DNA of 64,000 nt. Origin: Rhizobium sp. 18065 (GTDB taxonomy: Bacteria > Pseudomonadota > Alphaproteobacteria > Rhizobiales > Rhizobiaceae). Numbering within the stretch: the stretch's first letter is position 1; every line of letters begins with the position of its first letter. This document shows, in pieces, positions 37,220-46,152 of this stretch. The notes under the pieces were generated by a model, which saw only the letters and a program-made list of their open reading frames with translations, was not told the origin of the DNA and made no database searches. The position numbers were made by a program, and so were the translations under genes. The stretch lies in NCBI RefSeq assembly GCF_902706095.1, contig NZ_CACSJP010000002.1:186001-250000 (forward strand), written 5' to 3'.

Positions 37220-37242
37220 CCAAACTTTGATGATTGCGGCGC

Positions 37243-37617
37243 TCAGTACCAGCCGACGGCGACCTGGGCTTCTTCCGACATCCGGTCCGGCGTCCATGGT
37301 GGATCGAAAGTCATCGACACGTCGACGCCGGAAACGCCCTCGATCGAGCTGACGGCGTTTTCCACCCAACCCGGCATTTCGCCGGCAACCGGGCAACCGG
37401 GTGCGGTCAGCGTCATCATGATCTTCACCGAACGATCGTCCTCGATGTCGATCTTGTAGATCAGGCCAAGTTCGAAGATGTCGGCCGGGATTTCCGGGTC
37501 ATAGACGGTCTTCAGTGCCGCGATGATGTCATCCGACAGACGCGCCACTTCCTCGGCCGGCAGGCTGGTCTGGACGATGCCTTCGCGAACGTCCGGCTTG
37601 GTTTCGGTATCACTCAT
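37243..37617 (-). CDS. sufT: SufT-type Fe-S assembly protein (DUF59/MIP18)
   Basis: 124-aa MIP18-family protein that assists maturation of Fe-S proteins. LKTVYDPEIPADIFELGLIY carries the conserved DPEIP, and MTLTAPGCPVAGEMPGWVE the reactive Cys. ATG at 37617 lies 10 bases after the sufS stop. In related rhizobia sufA follows directly; here the next 4.2 kb are the rut operon on the opposite strand. Confidence 0.92.
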   Translation of the reverse strand: MSDTETKPDVREGIVQTSLPAEEVARLSDDIIAALKTVYDPEIPADIFELGLIYKIDIEDDRSVKIMMTLTAPGCPVAGEMPGWVENAVSSIEGVSGVDVSMTFDPPWTPDRMSEEAQVAVGWY

Positions 37618-37627
37618 CGGTTCATCC

Positions 37628-38872
37628 TCAGGCGAAGAAGGTTCGGGCATAGTCGAGCGCATCCGCCAGCGCATCGACTTCCTCGCGGGTGTTATAAAGG
37701 GCAAATGAGGCACGGCAAGTCGACGTCACGCCGAAACGGGCGAGCAGCGGCTGGGCGCAATGCGTGCCCGCGCGCACGGCAACGCCCCGCCTGTCGATCA
37801 TCGTCGAGACGTCATGGGCATGGATACCGGCGAGTTCGAAGGAGAAGATTGCACCCTTGCCCGGCGCATTGCCGATGATCCGCAGCGAATTGATCGCAGA
37901 CAGCCGCTCATGCGCATAGGTACGCAGGCTCTCCTCATGTGCAGCAATCGCCTCGCGGCCGATGCTTTCCATGTAATCGAGCGCATAGCCAAGCCCGATC
38001 GCCTGGACGATCGGCGGCGTACCCGCCTCGAAGCGATGCGGCGGGTCGTTGTAGGTGACGAGATCCTGCGTCACCTCGACGATCATTTCGCCGCCACCCA
38101 TGAACGGCTGCATTTCCTTCAGCCGCTCCATCTTGCCGTAAAGCACGCCGATGCCCGAAGGACCGTAGAGTTTATGGCCCGTCACGGCATACCAGTCGCA
38201 ATCGAGATCACGGACATCGACCGGCAGATGAACGGCACCCTGGGAGCCATCGACCATGACCGGAATGCCGCGCGCATGGGCGATCCGGCAGACGTCCTTG
38301 ATCGGCACAACCGTGCCAAGTGCATTCGACATATGGGTGATGGCGACGAGCTTGGTGCGATCCGTCAGGCTGTTTTCGAACGCTTCGAGATCGAAGGCGC
38401 CGTCATCAGTAACCGGCGCCCAGACCAGCTTGGCACCCTTGCGCTCGCGCAGAAAATGCCAGGGCACGATGTTGGAGTGATGTTCCATGATCGACAGGAC
38501 GATCTCGTCGCCCTCGCCGATATGGCTCATGCCCCAGCCATAGGCGACCAAGTTGATCGCCTCGGTCGAGGACTTGGTGAAGACCAGTTCGTCGATGGAG
38601 CCCACATTCAGGAACCGCCGCACCTTCTCGCGCGCCGCCTCATAGGCATCGGTCGCGGCATTGGACAGGAAATGCAGGCCGCGATGCACATTCGCATAGT
38701 CATGGCTATAGGCGTGGCTGATCGCGTCGATCACCATTTGCGGCTTCTGCGCCGACGCCGCATTGTCGAGATAGACAAGCGGCTTGCCATAGACTTCGCG
38801 CGACAGGATCGGAAAATCCCGCCGCACTGCTTCTACGTCATAAACTGCCTTTGCCACGCCGGTGTCAGCCAT
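37628..38872 (-). CDS. sufS: Class II cysteine desulfurase SufS
   Basis: 414-aa PLP enzyme that takes sulfur from cysteine for cluster assembly. VYLDNAASAQKPQMVIDAI at the N-terminus, AVTGHKLYGPSGIGVLYGK with the PLP Lys near residue 225, and VAVRAGTHCAQPLLARFG with the catalytic Cys near residue 360 define the group II enzyme. ATG 38872 overlaps sufD by eight bases. A second, group I-like desulfurase heads the operon at 43076. Confidence 0.96.
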   Translation of the reverse strand: MADTGVAKAVYDVEAVRRDFPILSREVYGKPLVYLDNAASAQKPQMVIDAISHAYSHDYANVHRGLHFLSNAATDAYEAAREKVRRFLNVGSIDELVFTKSSTEAINLVAYGWGMSHIGEGDEIVLSIMEHHSNIVPWHFLRERKGAKLVWAPVTDDGAFDLEAFENSLTDRTKLVAITHMSNALGTVVPIKDVCRIAHARGIPVMVDGSQGAVHLPVDVRDLDCDWYAVTGHKLYGPSGIGVLYGKMERLKEMQPFMGGGEMIVEVTQDLVTYNDPPHRFEAGTPPIVQAIGLGYALDYMESIGREAIAAHEESLRTYAHERLSAINSLRIIGNAPGKGAIFSFELAGIHAHDVSTMIDRRGVAVRAGTHCAQPLLARFGVTSTCRASFALYNTREEVDALADALDYARTFFA

Positions 38873-40142
38873 GATGCTCCAGCCAATCCGTGATGATCTC
38901 TTCCAGCGCCTCGACGAGGGCCTCATCTTCCAGCTCTTCGACGATCTCGGCAACGAAACCGTTGATCAGCAGCCCGCGCGCCGTCTTTTCCGGAATGCCA
39001 CGCGACATCAGATAGTAGAGATGGTTCTTCTGGATATCGGTCACGGTCGCGCCATGGGCGCATTGCACGTCATCGGCGAAGATCTCCAGTTCCGGCTTCA
39101 CCGAGAACTCGGCATCGTCGGACATCAGCAGCGTGTTGCAGGCCATGCGCGCATCGGTTTTCTGCGCGTCGGGGGCAACCCGGATCATGCCCTGGAACAC
39201 GCCCTTGGCGCGATCGAAGACAATGTTGCGGATGATCTCGGTCGAGGTTGTGTGCGGCACGTTGTGGCCGAGTGTCATCGTCACATCGGTATGGGTGTCG
39301 CCGCCGAGCAGGTTGACAGCGCGCAGTGTGAAGTCGGAGCCTTCGCCCGTCGTCTTCACATGCACTTCCTGGCGCACCAGCTTGCCACCGGCATTGATGA
39401 TGAACAGGCGGAGCTTGGCATTGGGGCCAAGATCGGCGCGGATCTGACCGAGATGGCTGTCGGCATCGCCTTCGCCCTGGAGAATGATCCAGGTGATCTC
39501 GGCGCCGTCATCCAGCGTCAGATCGGACACAATGGTCGCAAGTGCCGCCGAATCCGACTGGCCGACGTGGCGCTCGACGATGGTTGCCTTGGTACCCTTG
39601 CCGAACGTGGCCGGGAAGCGCAGATGCAGGTGACCCGCCGCATGCACAGACTGCAGCTCGATCAGCTGTTCGATCTCGGCACCATCGGCAATTTTCAGGC
39701 TGAAACCATCCCGCACGAAGGCCCCGTTGATCCGGCCGATCGTGTCTTCGCTGTTGTAGGCGGTCAATGCCGGCGCGGCTGAGCCATCCTTCAGGCTGTC
39801 GCGATAAGGAGCCACAGTCAGGCCTTCCGGCAGGGAGCCGGCCTCCTGCGCCACGCCCTGACGAATGGCGAGAACCTTTGCATCCGTGACGATCGGCCGA
39901 ACGCCGTGGGCAATGGCCGAAATCTCGTCGGCTGGCAGCGCACGCAGCAATGCCTTGAGATCGGTATAATGGAAGCTTTCGACCCGCCGGGTCGGCAGAC
40001 CCTGGCGCTTCAGAGCGTCGAACAGACCGTCGCGCTGCAAAAGCACGGCGCCATCGCCGGGCAGGCTGCCGATCTGGTTGGTATAGGCGTCGATGAGCTG
40101 GGTCTCGGCTGCTGTGAGCCGGTTGGCCGCTTGTAATGTCAT
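38865..40142 (-). CDS. sufD: SufBCD scaffold subunit SufD
   Basis: 425-aa beta-helix scaffold subunit. QGMIRVAPDAQKTDARMACN with LLMSDDAEFSVKPELEIFAD and DVQCAHGATVTDIQKNHLYY are the SufB/SufD core; the conserved Cys and His of the SufBD interface are in VQCAHGATV. 29 bases separate it from sufC. Confidence 0.96.
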   Translation of the reverse strand: MTLQAANRLTAAETQLIDAYTNQIGSLPGDGAVLLQRDGLFDALKRQGLPTRRVESFHYTDLKALLRALPADEISAIAHGVRPIVTDAKVLAIRQGVAQEAGSLPEGLTVAPYRDSLKDGSAAPALTAYNSEDTIGRINGAFVRDGFSLKIADGAEIEQLIELQSVHAAGHLHLRFPATFGKGTKATIVERHVGQSDSAALATIVSDLTLDDGAEITWIILQGEGDADSHLGQIRADLGPNAKLRLFIINAGGKLVRQEVHVKTTGEGSDFTLRAVNLLGGDTHTDVTMTLGHNVPHTTSTEIIRNIVFDRAKGVFQGMIRVAPDAQKTDARMACNTLLMSDDAEFSVKPELEIFADDVQCAHGATVTDIQKNHLYYLMSRGIPEKTARGLLINGFVAEIVEELEDEALVEALEEIITDWLEHHG

Positions 40143-40171
40143 CGTTGCAACTCCTTCAAACTTGAAACCGC

Positions 40172-40927
40172 TTAGGCTGCCTGACCGGTGATGTCGGCAT
40201 AGCCGTTGGCTTCGAGTTCCAGTGCAAGGTCCTTGTCACCACTCTTGATGATCTGGCCCTTGTAGAGGACGTGGACGCTGTCCGGCACGATATAGTCGAG
40301 CAGGCGCTGGTAGTGGGTGATGACCACGGTGGCGCGATCCGGACGCTTCAGCGCATTGACGCCGTCAGCGACGATCTTCAGCGCATCGATGTCGAGGCCG
40401 CTGTCCGTTTCGTCGAGGATGCACAGCTTAGGCTCGAGCAGCGCCATCTGCAGGATCTCGGCGCGCTTCTTCTCGCCACCGGAGAAGCCGACATTCAGCG
40501 GACGCTTCAGCATGTCCGGGTTGATCTTCAGCTCGGCTGCGGCTTCCTTGACCCGGCGGATGAATTCCGGCGTTGTCAACTCGTCTTCGCCACGCGCCTT
40601 GCGCTGCGAGTTCATCGCGACCTTGAGGAACTGCATGGTCGCCACGCCCGGGATCTCGACCGGATACTGGAAGGCTAGGAAGATGCCCTTGGCGGCGCGC
40701 TCGGCCGGATCGAGTTCGAGAATGCTCTCGCCGTTGTAAAGGATATCACCCTCGGTGACTTCATAGTCTTCGCGGCCCGACAGGATGTAGGACAGCGTCG
40801 ACTTGCCGGACCCGTTCGGACCCATGATGGCCGCGACTTCGCCAGCCTTCACGGTCAGGTTCAGGCCGCGGATGATTTCGGTGCCGTCCTCGGCGATGCG
40901 GGCGTGGAGATTGCGAATTTCAAGCAT
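40172..40927 (-). CDS. sufC: SufBCD ATPase subunit SufC
   Basis: 251-aa ABC-type ATPase driving the SufBCD scaffold. Walker A IMGPNGSGKSTLSYIL, signature NVGFSGGEKKRAEILQMAL and Walker B LCILDETDSGLDIDAL are intact. ATG 40927 gives MLEIRNLHARI; an earlier ATG at 40945 is possible. The 535 bases between it and sufB contain the GIY-YIG pseudogene cassette rather than the usual short gap. Confidence 0.97.
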   Translation of the reverse strand: MLEIRNLHARIAEDGTEIIRGLNLTVKAGEVAAIMGPNGSGKSTLSYILSGREDYEVTEGDILYNGESILELDPAERAAKGIFLAFQYPVEIPGVATMQFLKVAMNSQRKARGEDELTTPEFIRRVKEAAAELKINPDMLKRPLNVGFSGGEKKRAEILQMALLEPKLCILDETDSGLDIDALKIVADGVNALKRPDRATVVITHYQRLLDYIVPDSVHVLYKGQIIKSGDKDLALELEANGYADITGQAA

Positions 40928-41002
40928 GTCTGTGTTCCTGTTCATAGGGCGGTTCAGGAGCCGCCTGTCGATCTTCTGTGCGCGGCAAGGCGCCTTTCAT
41001 TC

Positions 41003-41036
41003 CGTCATCCTTGGGCTTGTCCCGAGGATCTGCTGC
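41003..41036. repeat. Left 34-bp inverted repeat of the GIY-YIG cassette
   Basis: CGTCATCCTTGGGCTTGTCC then CGAGGATCTGCTGC. The reverse complement of 41401-41434 matches it at 32 of 34 positions. Each arm is itself partly palindromic around the CCTCGGG/CCCGAGG core, the form of REP-like elements common in Alphaproteobacteria. Confidence 0.88.
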
Positions 41037-41040
41037 GTTA

Positions 41041-41382
41041 TCAGTTGTAGTCCGACCATTGCAGTGTATTCGGGTGCGGTGAGTAGACATTCTCGATCTC
41101 ATGAATCCGCTCGTAGAGATCGAGCCATGTCGGGTTCAATCCTTCGATCAGCCTGATCTTCCAGTCCCGTAGATATCTTTTGAGAGACTTCTCTCGTCAG
41201 ATCGCCAGGACGATGTTCGGATGCTGCTCGAACCACACCAAAAGCTTCGCATTGTATCTGGACGTAAAACCCTTCATCACTTCACTCCGGTGTTCCCATA
41301 CTCGCCCTTGCAGGTCGCTGGTCGCACCGGTGTAGATCACGCCGCGTGGCTTGTCCGACATCATGTAGACGACGCCGGACAT
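41041..41382 (-). pseudogene. GIY-YIG endonuclease-family gene with a nonsense codon
   Basis: The 61-residue N-terminal part (MSGVVYMMSDKPRGVIYTGA, then TSDLQGRVWEHRSEV and TSRYNAKLLVWFEQ) is the start of a short GIY-YIG protein. Codon 62 is TGA (41197-41199). Past it the same frame continues with REKSLKRYLRDWKIRLIEGL, NPTWLDLYERI and ends at 41041, exactly what such proteins need. A single CGA-to-TGA change at an Arg codon explains it. The reconstructed product is 113 aa, slightly longer than the usual 95-100. Confidence 0.88.
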
Positions 41383-41400
41383 CGCGTATCAGCCTTTCCG

Positions 41401-41434
41401 GCAGCAGATCCTCGGGACGAGCCCGAGGATGACG
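41401..41434. repeat. Right 34-bp inverted repeat of the GIY-YIG cassette
   Basis: GCAGCAGATCCTCGGGACGA then GCCCGAGGATGACG, the inverted partner of 41003-41036. With the left arm it bounds a 432-bp unit lying wholly in the sufB-sufC gap. Confidence 0.88.
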
Positions 41435-41462
41435 ACCGCCACTGGCTGAAAGCGCCGCTTCA

Positions 41463-42932
41463 TCAGCCCACGCTCCCCTCGAGCGAGATGTTGATCAGCT
41501 TCTGCGCTTCAACCGCAAATTCCATCGGCAACTCCTGGATAACATCGCGGACGAAGCCGTTGACGATCAGGGCGATCGCCTCTTCTTCCGGGATGCCGCG
41601 CTGCATCGCATAGAACTTCTGGTCCTCGGAGATCTTCGAGGTTGTGGCCTCGTGCTCGATCTTGCCGGTGGAGTTCTTCACTTCGATATAGGGGACGGTA
41701 TGAGCACCGCATTTGTCGCCGATCAGGAGCGAGTCGCAATTGGTGAAGTTGCGCGCATTGGCCGCCTTGCGGTGCATCGAGACCTGGCCGCGATAGGTGT
41801 TCTGCGACACGCCAGCCGAAATGCCCTTGGAGATGATCCGGCTCCGGGTATTCTTGCCGAGATGGATCATCTTGGTGCCGCTATCCACCTGCTGGTGGCC
41901 GTTAGACACCGCGATCGAGTAGAACTCGCCCTGGCTGTCGTCGCCGCGCAAGATGCAGGACGGATATTTCCAGGTGATCGCAGAACCGGTCTCGACCTGC
42001 GTCCAGGCGATCTTCGAGCGATGGCCACGGCAATCGCCGCGTTTGGTGACGAAGTTGTAGATCCCGCCCTTGCCGTCCTTGTCGCCCGGATACCAGTTCT
42101 GGACGGTGGAATACTTGATCTCGGCATCGTCCATGGCAACGAGTTCGACCACGGCGGCGTGCAGCTGGTTTTCGTCGCGCTGGGGTGCGGTGCAACCTTC
42201 GAGATAGGAGACGTAAGCGCCTTCCTCGGCGATAATCAGCGTGCGTTCGAACTGGCCGGTGTTCTTTTCATTGATACGGAAATAGGTCGACAGCTCCATC
42301 GGGCAGCGAACACCCTTCGGAATGTAGACGAAAGACCCGTCGGTGAACACAGCGCAGTTCAGCGTCGCATAATAGTTATCGGTCACCGGAACGACGGAGC
42401 CGAGATATTTCTTCACCAGTTCCGGATGCTCGCGGATCGCCTCGGAGATCGCCATGAAGATCACGCCGGCTTTTTTAAGCTCTTCCTTGAAGGTGGTAAC
42501 GACGGAGACTGAATCGAAAACCGCGTCGACCGCAATCTTCGAGGTCTGGACGCCGGCCAGCATCTCCTGCTCGCGCAGCGGGATGCCGAGCTTTTCGTAA
42601 ACCTTCAGAAGTTCCGGATCGACCTCGTCGAGCGTCTTCGGGCCGGCAGCCGTCTTCGGCGCGGCGTAGTAATAGATATCGTTGAAGTCGATCTTCGGAT
42701 AGTTGACGCGCGCCCAGGTCGGCTCTTCCATCGTCAGCCAGCGCTTGTAGGCGTCGAGGCGCCATTCCAGCATCCATTCCGGCTCGTTCTTCTTGGCCGA
42801 GATAAAGCGGACGATATCTTCAGATAGACCCTTGGGGGCCTTGTCGACTTCGATGGTGGTTTCAAAACCATACTTGTACTGATCGACATCGATCTGGCGG
42901 ACCTGATCGATTGTTTCCTGCACAGCAGCCAT
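41463..42932 (-). CDS. sufB: SufBCD scaffold subunit SufB
   Basis: 489-aa scaffold subunit on which the Fe-S cluster is built. [60 protein letters not shown] and [20 protein letters not shown] are invariant SufB blocks, the last two holding conserved Cys. ATG 42932 gives [10 protein letters not shown] and lies 143 bases after the group I desulfurase. The downstream gap to sufC is enlarged by the GIY-YIG cassette. Confidence 0.97.
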   Translation of the reverse strand: MAAVQETIDQVRQIDVDQYKYGFETTIEVDKAPKGLSEDIVRFISAKKNEPEWMLEWRLDAYKRWLTMEEPTWARVNYPKIDFNDIYYYAAPKTAAGPKTLDEVDPELLKVYEKLGIPLREQEMLAGVQTSKIAVDAVFDSVSVVTTFKEELKKAGVIFMAISEAIREHPELVKKYLGSVVPVTDNYYATLNCAVFTDGSFVYIPKGVRCPMELSTYFRINEKNTGQFERTLIIAEEGAYVSYLEGCTAPQRDENQLHAAVVELVAMDDAEIKYSTVQNWYPGDKDGKGGIYNFVTKRGDCRGHRSKIAWTQVETGSAITWKYPSCILRGDDSQGEFYSIAVSNGHQQVDSGTKMIHLGKNTRSRIISKGISAGVSQNTYRGQVSMHRKAANARNFTNCDSLLIGDKCGAHTVPYIEVKNSTGKIEHEATTSKISEDQKFYAMQRGIPEEEAIALIVNGFVRDVIQELPMEFAVEAQKLINISLEGSVG

Positions 42933-43075
42933 GGTCGTTCTCCAATCTTGCCGGGTCAAAGTCCGGCAGCTTGTTAACGTTGGGCGGGATGTCCGCCATA
43001 TGTAATGTTCGGAGGCACTATTTCACCCCCTCTTGGCAAGGTAAAAATTGGCAAAACCCAATTTCTTCCTCAATT

Positions 43076-44242
43076 TCACGCGGCCTGCCCCGACAGCTTA
43101 CGCCGTCCGGCCACCTTGGCGAAGACTTCAATGGCCCGGTCGACTTCCGCATCGGTGGTCGAAGGCCCGAGCGAAAGCCTGAGCGCGCCCGTCGCTGCAT
43201 CTTCGCCCATCGCCGTCAACACATGACTGGCGCCGACCTTGCCTGACGAACAGGCGGCACCGGCCGACAGCGCAACCCCTTCGAGATCGAAGGCGATCTG
43301 TCCGGTTTCGGCCTTCAGGCCCGGCAGATGGAAAAAGCTGGTATTGGCCACACGCTGTTCGCTGCGGCCATAGATCAGCACATCCGGCGCATATTGCACC
43401 ATCGCCGCTTCCAACCGATCCCGACGCGCAGCAATGGCAGCGTTTCGGCCCTCAAGCCCGTCGGCCATGAACCGGGCAGCGGCACCAAAACCGGCGATCG
43501 CCGCAACATTTTCGGTGCCGGCGCGATGCCCCTTTTCCTGGCCACCGCCGCGGACCAATGGCTCCGGCATCAGCGTCTCGCCGCGCGCAATCACCGCACC
43601 GATGCCTTTGGGGCCACCGATCTTGTGGGCGGAGATGATCAGGAAATCTGCACCGAGCGCATCGATGGAAACAGGCAGGCGACCGGCCGCCTGGACCGCA
43701 TCGACGACCAGCAGGCCACCATGCTTATGGACGATCGCTGCAGCCTCGGCGACCGGCTGGGCAATGCCGGTCTCGTTGTTGACCAGCATCAGCGCCACAA
43801 GCGGCAGACCGGACGTCGTGTCATGCTCTGCAAGATGCGCAGCAAGGGAATCAAGATCGACTACACCTGACGGCTGAACCGAAAACTCGCTGACCCGATC
43901 TGCGGCAAAGCGCCCGCCGGCGCGAACGGCCGGATGCTCGATGGCAGAGACGTAGAGCCGGCCGATGGAAATGGCCGAGCGCCCCATGCGATAGACAGGC
44001 GACAGAAGATGATTGGCAGCTTCGGTCGCACTTGAGGTAAAGGTCACCGTTGCCGACGATGCGCCGACGAGCGCACCAACATCGCGGCGCGCTTGCTCGA
44101 CAAGCGTTCTGGCCGAACGACCTTCCGCATGCACCGAAGACGGATTTCCAGGCAGAGACAGCGCCTCGATCATGGCGTCGCGCGCGCAGCCGAGAAGCGG
44201 CGCGGTCGCGTTCCAATCGAGATAGATGCGCTCAATCGCCAT
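43076..44242 (-). CDS. Group I (NifS/IscS-like) cysteine desulfurase
   Basis: 388-aa PLP enzyme. IYLDWNATAPLLGCARDAM at the N-terminus, LIISAHKIGGPKGIGAVIAR with the PLP Lys near residue 200, and LSAGAACSSGKVGASHVL with the catalytic Cys near residue 330 match the NifS/IscS branch. First gene of the suf operon, as sufS2 is in Agrobacterium. ATG 44242 starts the homologous region; the open frame upstream runs through the iron-box promoter and is not coding. Confidence 0.93.
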   Translation of the reverse strand: MAIERIYLDWNATAPLLGCARDAMIEALSLPGNPSSVHAEGRSARTLVEQARRDVGALVGASSATVTFTSSATEAANHLLSPVYRMGRSAISIGRLYVSAIEHPAVRAGGRFAADRVSEFSVQPSGVVDLDSLAAHLAEHDTTSGLPLVALMLVNNETGIAQPVAEAAAIVHKHGGLLVVDAVQAAGRLPVSIDALGADFLIISAHKIGGPKGIGAVIARGETLMPEPLVRGGGQEKGHRAGTENVAAIAGFGAAARFMADGLEGRNAAIAARRDRLEAAMVQYAPDVLIYGRSEQRVANTSFFHLPGLKAETGQIAFDLEGVALSAGAACSSGKVGASHVLTAMGEDAATGALRLSLGPSTTDAEVDRAIEVFAKVAGRRKLSGQAA

Positions 44243-44339
44243 CTGTTCTGGAAACCTCTGATTAGCACCGGCGCATTTTTCTTGAAATTTCGGCCGGGCT
44301 TGCACTATGACACGTTCATCCCGGATGCGCAGCATCCAG

Positions 44340-44356
44340 TTTCGAACAATTCTAAA
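44340..44356 (-). promoter_or_regulatory. Irr box (iron control element)
   Basis: TTTCGAACAATTCTAAA compared with the ICE consensus TTTAGAA-NNN-TTCTAAA: one mismatch. It lies 98 bases upstream of the suf operon start. Irr represses or activates iron genes under low iron in rhizobia. Confidence 0.65.
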
Positions 44357-44373
44357 CTTCGTTTTAGAAAAGC

Positions 44374-44388
44374 TGACTGATCTCGTCA
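44374..44388 (-). promoter_or_regulatory. RirA/IRO-like box
   Basis: TGACTGATCTCGTCA fits the TGA-N9-TCA iron-responsive operator bound by RirA. It lies 18 bases beyond the Irr box, between the suf operon and the divergent hydrolase gene. Dual RirA and Irr control of suf is known in Agrobacterium. The motif is short, so alone it would be weak evidence. Confidence 0.5.
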
Positions 44389-44446
44389 AGTCAGGTTTCT
44401 AAATTGATGGAACAGAACTGCAAAATTCTTACTGACCGGAGTCTCA

Positions 44447-45124
44447 ATGCCCGAAGTCATTTTCAACGGCCCTGCGGGTCGCCTCGAAGGACGTTACCAG
44501 CCCTCGAAGGAAAAGAGCGCGCCGATCGCGATCATCCTGCATCCGCATCCGCAATTCGGCGGGACGATGAACAACCAGATCGTCTACCAGCTCTTCTACA
44601 TGTTCCAGAAGCGCGGCTTCACCACGCTGCGCTTCAACTTCCGCAGCATCGGCCGCAGCCAGGGCGAGTTCGACCATGGCGCCGGCGAATTGTCGGATGC
44701 CGCATCGGCGCTCGACTGGGTGCAGAGCCTGCATCCGGATTCGAAGAGCTGTTGGGTCGCCGGCTATTCCTTCGGCTCCTGGATCGGCATGCAGCTCCTG
44801 ATGCGCCGCCCGGAAATCGAAGGATTCATGTCGATCGCGCCGCAGCCTAACACCTATGACTTCTCCTTCCTCGCCCCCTGCCCGTCATCCGGCCTGATCA
44901 TCCATGGCGACAGCGACAAGGTCGCGCCGGAAAAGGACGTCCAGGGCCTGGTCGACAAGCTCAAGGCGCAGAAGGGCATCCTGATCACCCACAAGACGAT
45001 TCCAGGCGCCAACCACTTCTTCAACGGCCAGGTCGAAACGCTGATGGGCGAATGCGAGGACTACCTCGACCGCCGCCTCGAAGGCGAACTGGTCCCGGAA
45101 CCCGCTGCCAAACGCATCCGGTAA
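44447..45124 (+). CDS. Alpha/beta hydrolase (COG2945-type)
   Basis: 225-aa serine hydrolase. IAIILHPHPQFGGTMNNQIV gives the oxyanion region, CWVAGYSFGSWIGMQLLM the nucleophile elbow (GYSFG), LIIHGDSDKVAPEKDVQ the acid and PGANHFFNGQ the catalytic His. Dienelactone hydrolase-like; substrate unknown. Divergent from the suf operon, sharing the iron-box region, and followed by a strong terminator. Confidence 0.9.
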   Translation: MPEVIFNGPAGRLEGRYQPSKEKSAPIAIILHPHPQFGGTMNNQIVYQLFYMFQKRGFTTLRFNFRSIGRSQGEFDHGAGELSDAASALDWVQSLHPDSKSCWVAGYSFGSWIGMQLLMRRPEIEGFMSIAPQPNTYDFSFLAPCPSSGLIIHGDSDKVAPEKDVQGLVDKLKAQKGILITHKTIPGANHFFNGQVETLMGECEDYLDRRLEGELVPEPAAKRIR

Positions 45125-45148
45125 ACAGACAACTCTGAAACAACTGAA

Positions 45149-45178
45149 GACGCCGTTCGAAAGAGCGGCGTTTTTTTG
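45149..45178 (+). terminator. Rho-independent terminator
   Basis: ACGCCG paired with CGGCGT around a short loop, followed by seven T residues, 25 bases after the hydrolase stop. Confidence 0.88.
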
Positions 45179-45282
45179 TTGGGTATCCCGCATCCGCCGG
45201 TCGGATTGACAAAAACCGCATCGCAAGTTCCAGTTGGTCCATCGACACTGAGCTCCCAACTGCACGCCGGCGACAGATAGAC

Positions 45283-46137
45283 ATGCCTGACAATCCGACC
45301 TTCGATGCAATCGGCTTTGCCGGCGGTGGCAACCGCTGTTACTGGCAGAGCGGCTTTTTCCAGTCGCTCAACGCCACCCATCCGGTAAAGCCGAAATATT
45401 ACGTCGCCGTATCGGCCGGCGCATATCATTGCGTGATGAACGTGGCGGGCGTTGGTGAGCGAGTGCGGGAATCCGCCTTTTCATTTGCCGAGAGAGGTCT
45501 GCCGGGTCTCGACTGGTCGAAGCTGCGCATGCGGCAGTCGCCGCTGGTCGTCGGCGCCCTCTTTCGACAACTGCTCACCGAACAATTCGGCACAGCCGAA
45601 CTCGCGGCCCTGAAGGCCGCCCCGCCGATCATGATCCAGGTGTCGCGCCCGCCGGCATGGATGCCCGGCGGTCTGGCCGCGATCGGCTCGATTGCGGCCT
45701 ACCAATTCGAAAAGGCTGTAACCAGTGGCGCGCATTCCAGGGCAGGCGGTTATCTCGGCCTCAAGCCGGCGTGGATCTCGACCCACGACATCGAAACACC
45801 AGCGGATCTGGTCGATGCAATCATGGCGACCTCTTCCGTGCCGCCCTTCATGCCGATCGGACGAATCCGTGGGGTGGCTCATCTGGACGGGGGATTGGTC
45901 GACAACCCACCGCTGCGCAAGCTTGCGGAAACCGAGCATCAAGGTGGCCGGACATTGTTACTCTCCACCCGATATGGGCGCCCGCCGCCACACGCGCCCA
46001 ACAGGCAGGTCGTCAGCCCAAGCGAGGATCTCCCGGTCGGCAAATTCGCCGTCGGCGATGCCAAGGGCCTGCGTCATGCCTTTGAACTCGGCTTGCGCGA
46101 CGGTGCGGCCTTTGCGAAAACGCTGGCGACAGCATAA
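45283..46137 (+). CDS. Patatin-like phospholipase
   Basis: 284-aa patatin-fold lipase. FAGGGNRCYWQSGFFQSL near residue 12 is the oxyanion GGGxR loop, YYVAVSAGAYHCVMNVAG carries the nucleophile Ser44 (GxSxG reads AVSAG, first Gly replaced by Ala), and AHLDGGLVDNPPLRKLAE holds the catalytic Asp. Cytoplasmic, no signal peptide. Likely acyl hydrolase on lipids; partner genes give no clue. The GFA gene follows by 15 bases. Confidence 0.88.
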   Translation: MPDNPTFDAIGFAGGGNRCYWQSGFFQSLNATHPVKPKYYVAVSAGAYHCVMNVAGVGERVRESAFSFAERGLPGLDWSKLRMRQSPLVVGALFRQLLTEQFGTAELAALKAAPPIMIQVSRPPAWMPGGLAAIGSIAAYQFEKAVTSGAHSRAGGYLGLKPAWISTHDIETPADLVDAIMATSSVPPFMPIGRIRGVAHLDGGLVDNPPLRKLAETEHQGGRTLLLSTRYGRPPPHAPNRQVVSPSEDLPVGKFAVGDAKGLRHAFELGLRDGAAFAKTLATA

Positions 46138-46152
46138 CAAAGGGAGCAAGCC

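Noticed and set aside
43076..44389. Longer desulfurase starting at 44389
   Set aside because: The 49 extra residues lack similarity and overlap the Irr and RirA boxes; ATG 44242 starts the conserved region.
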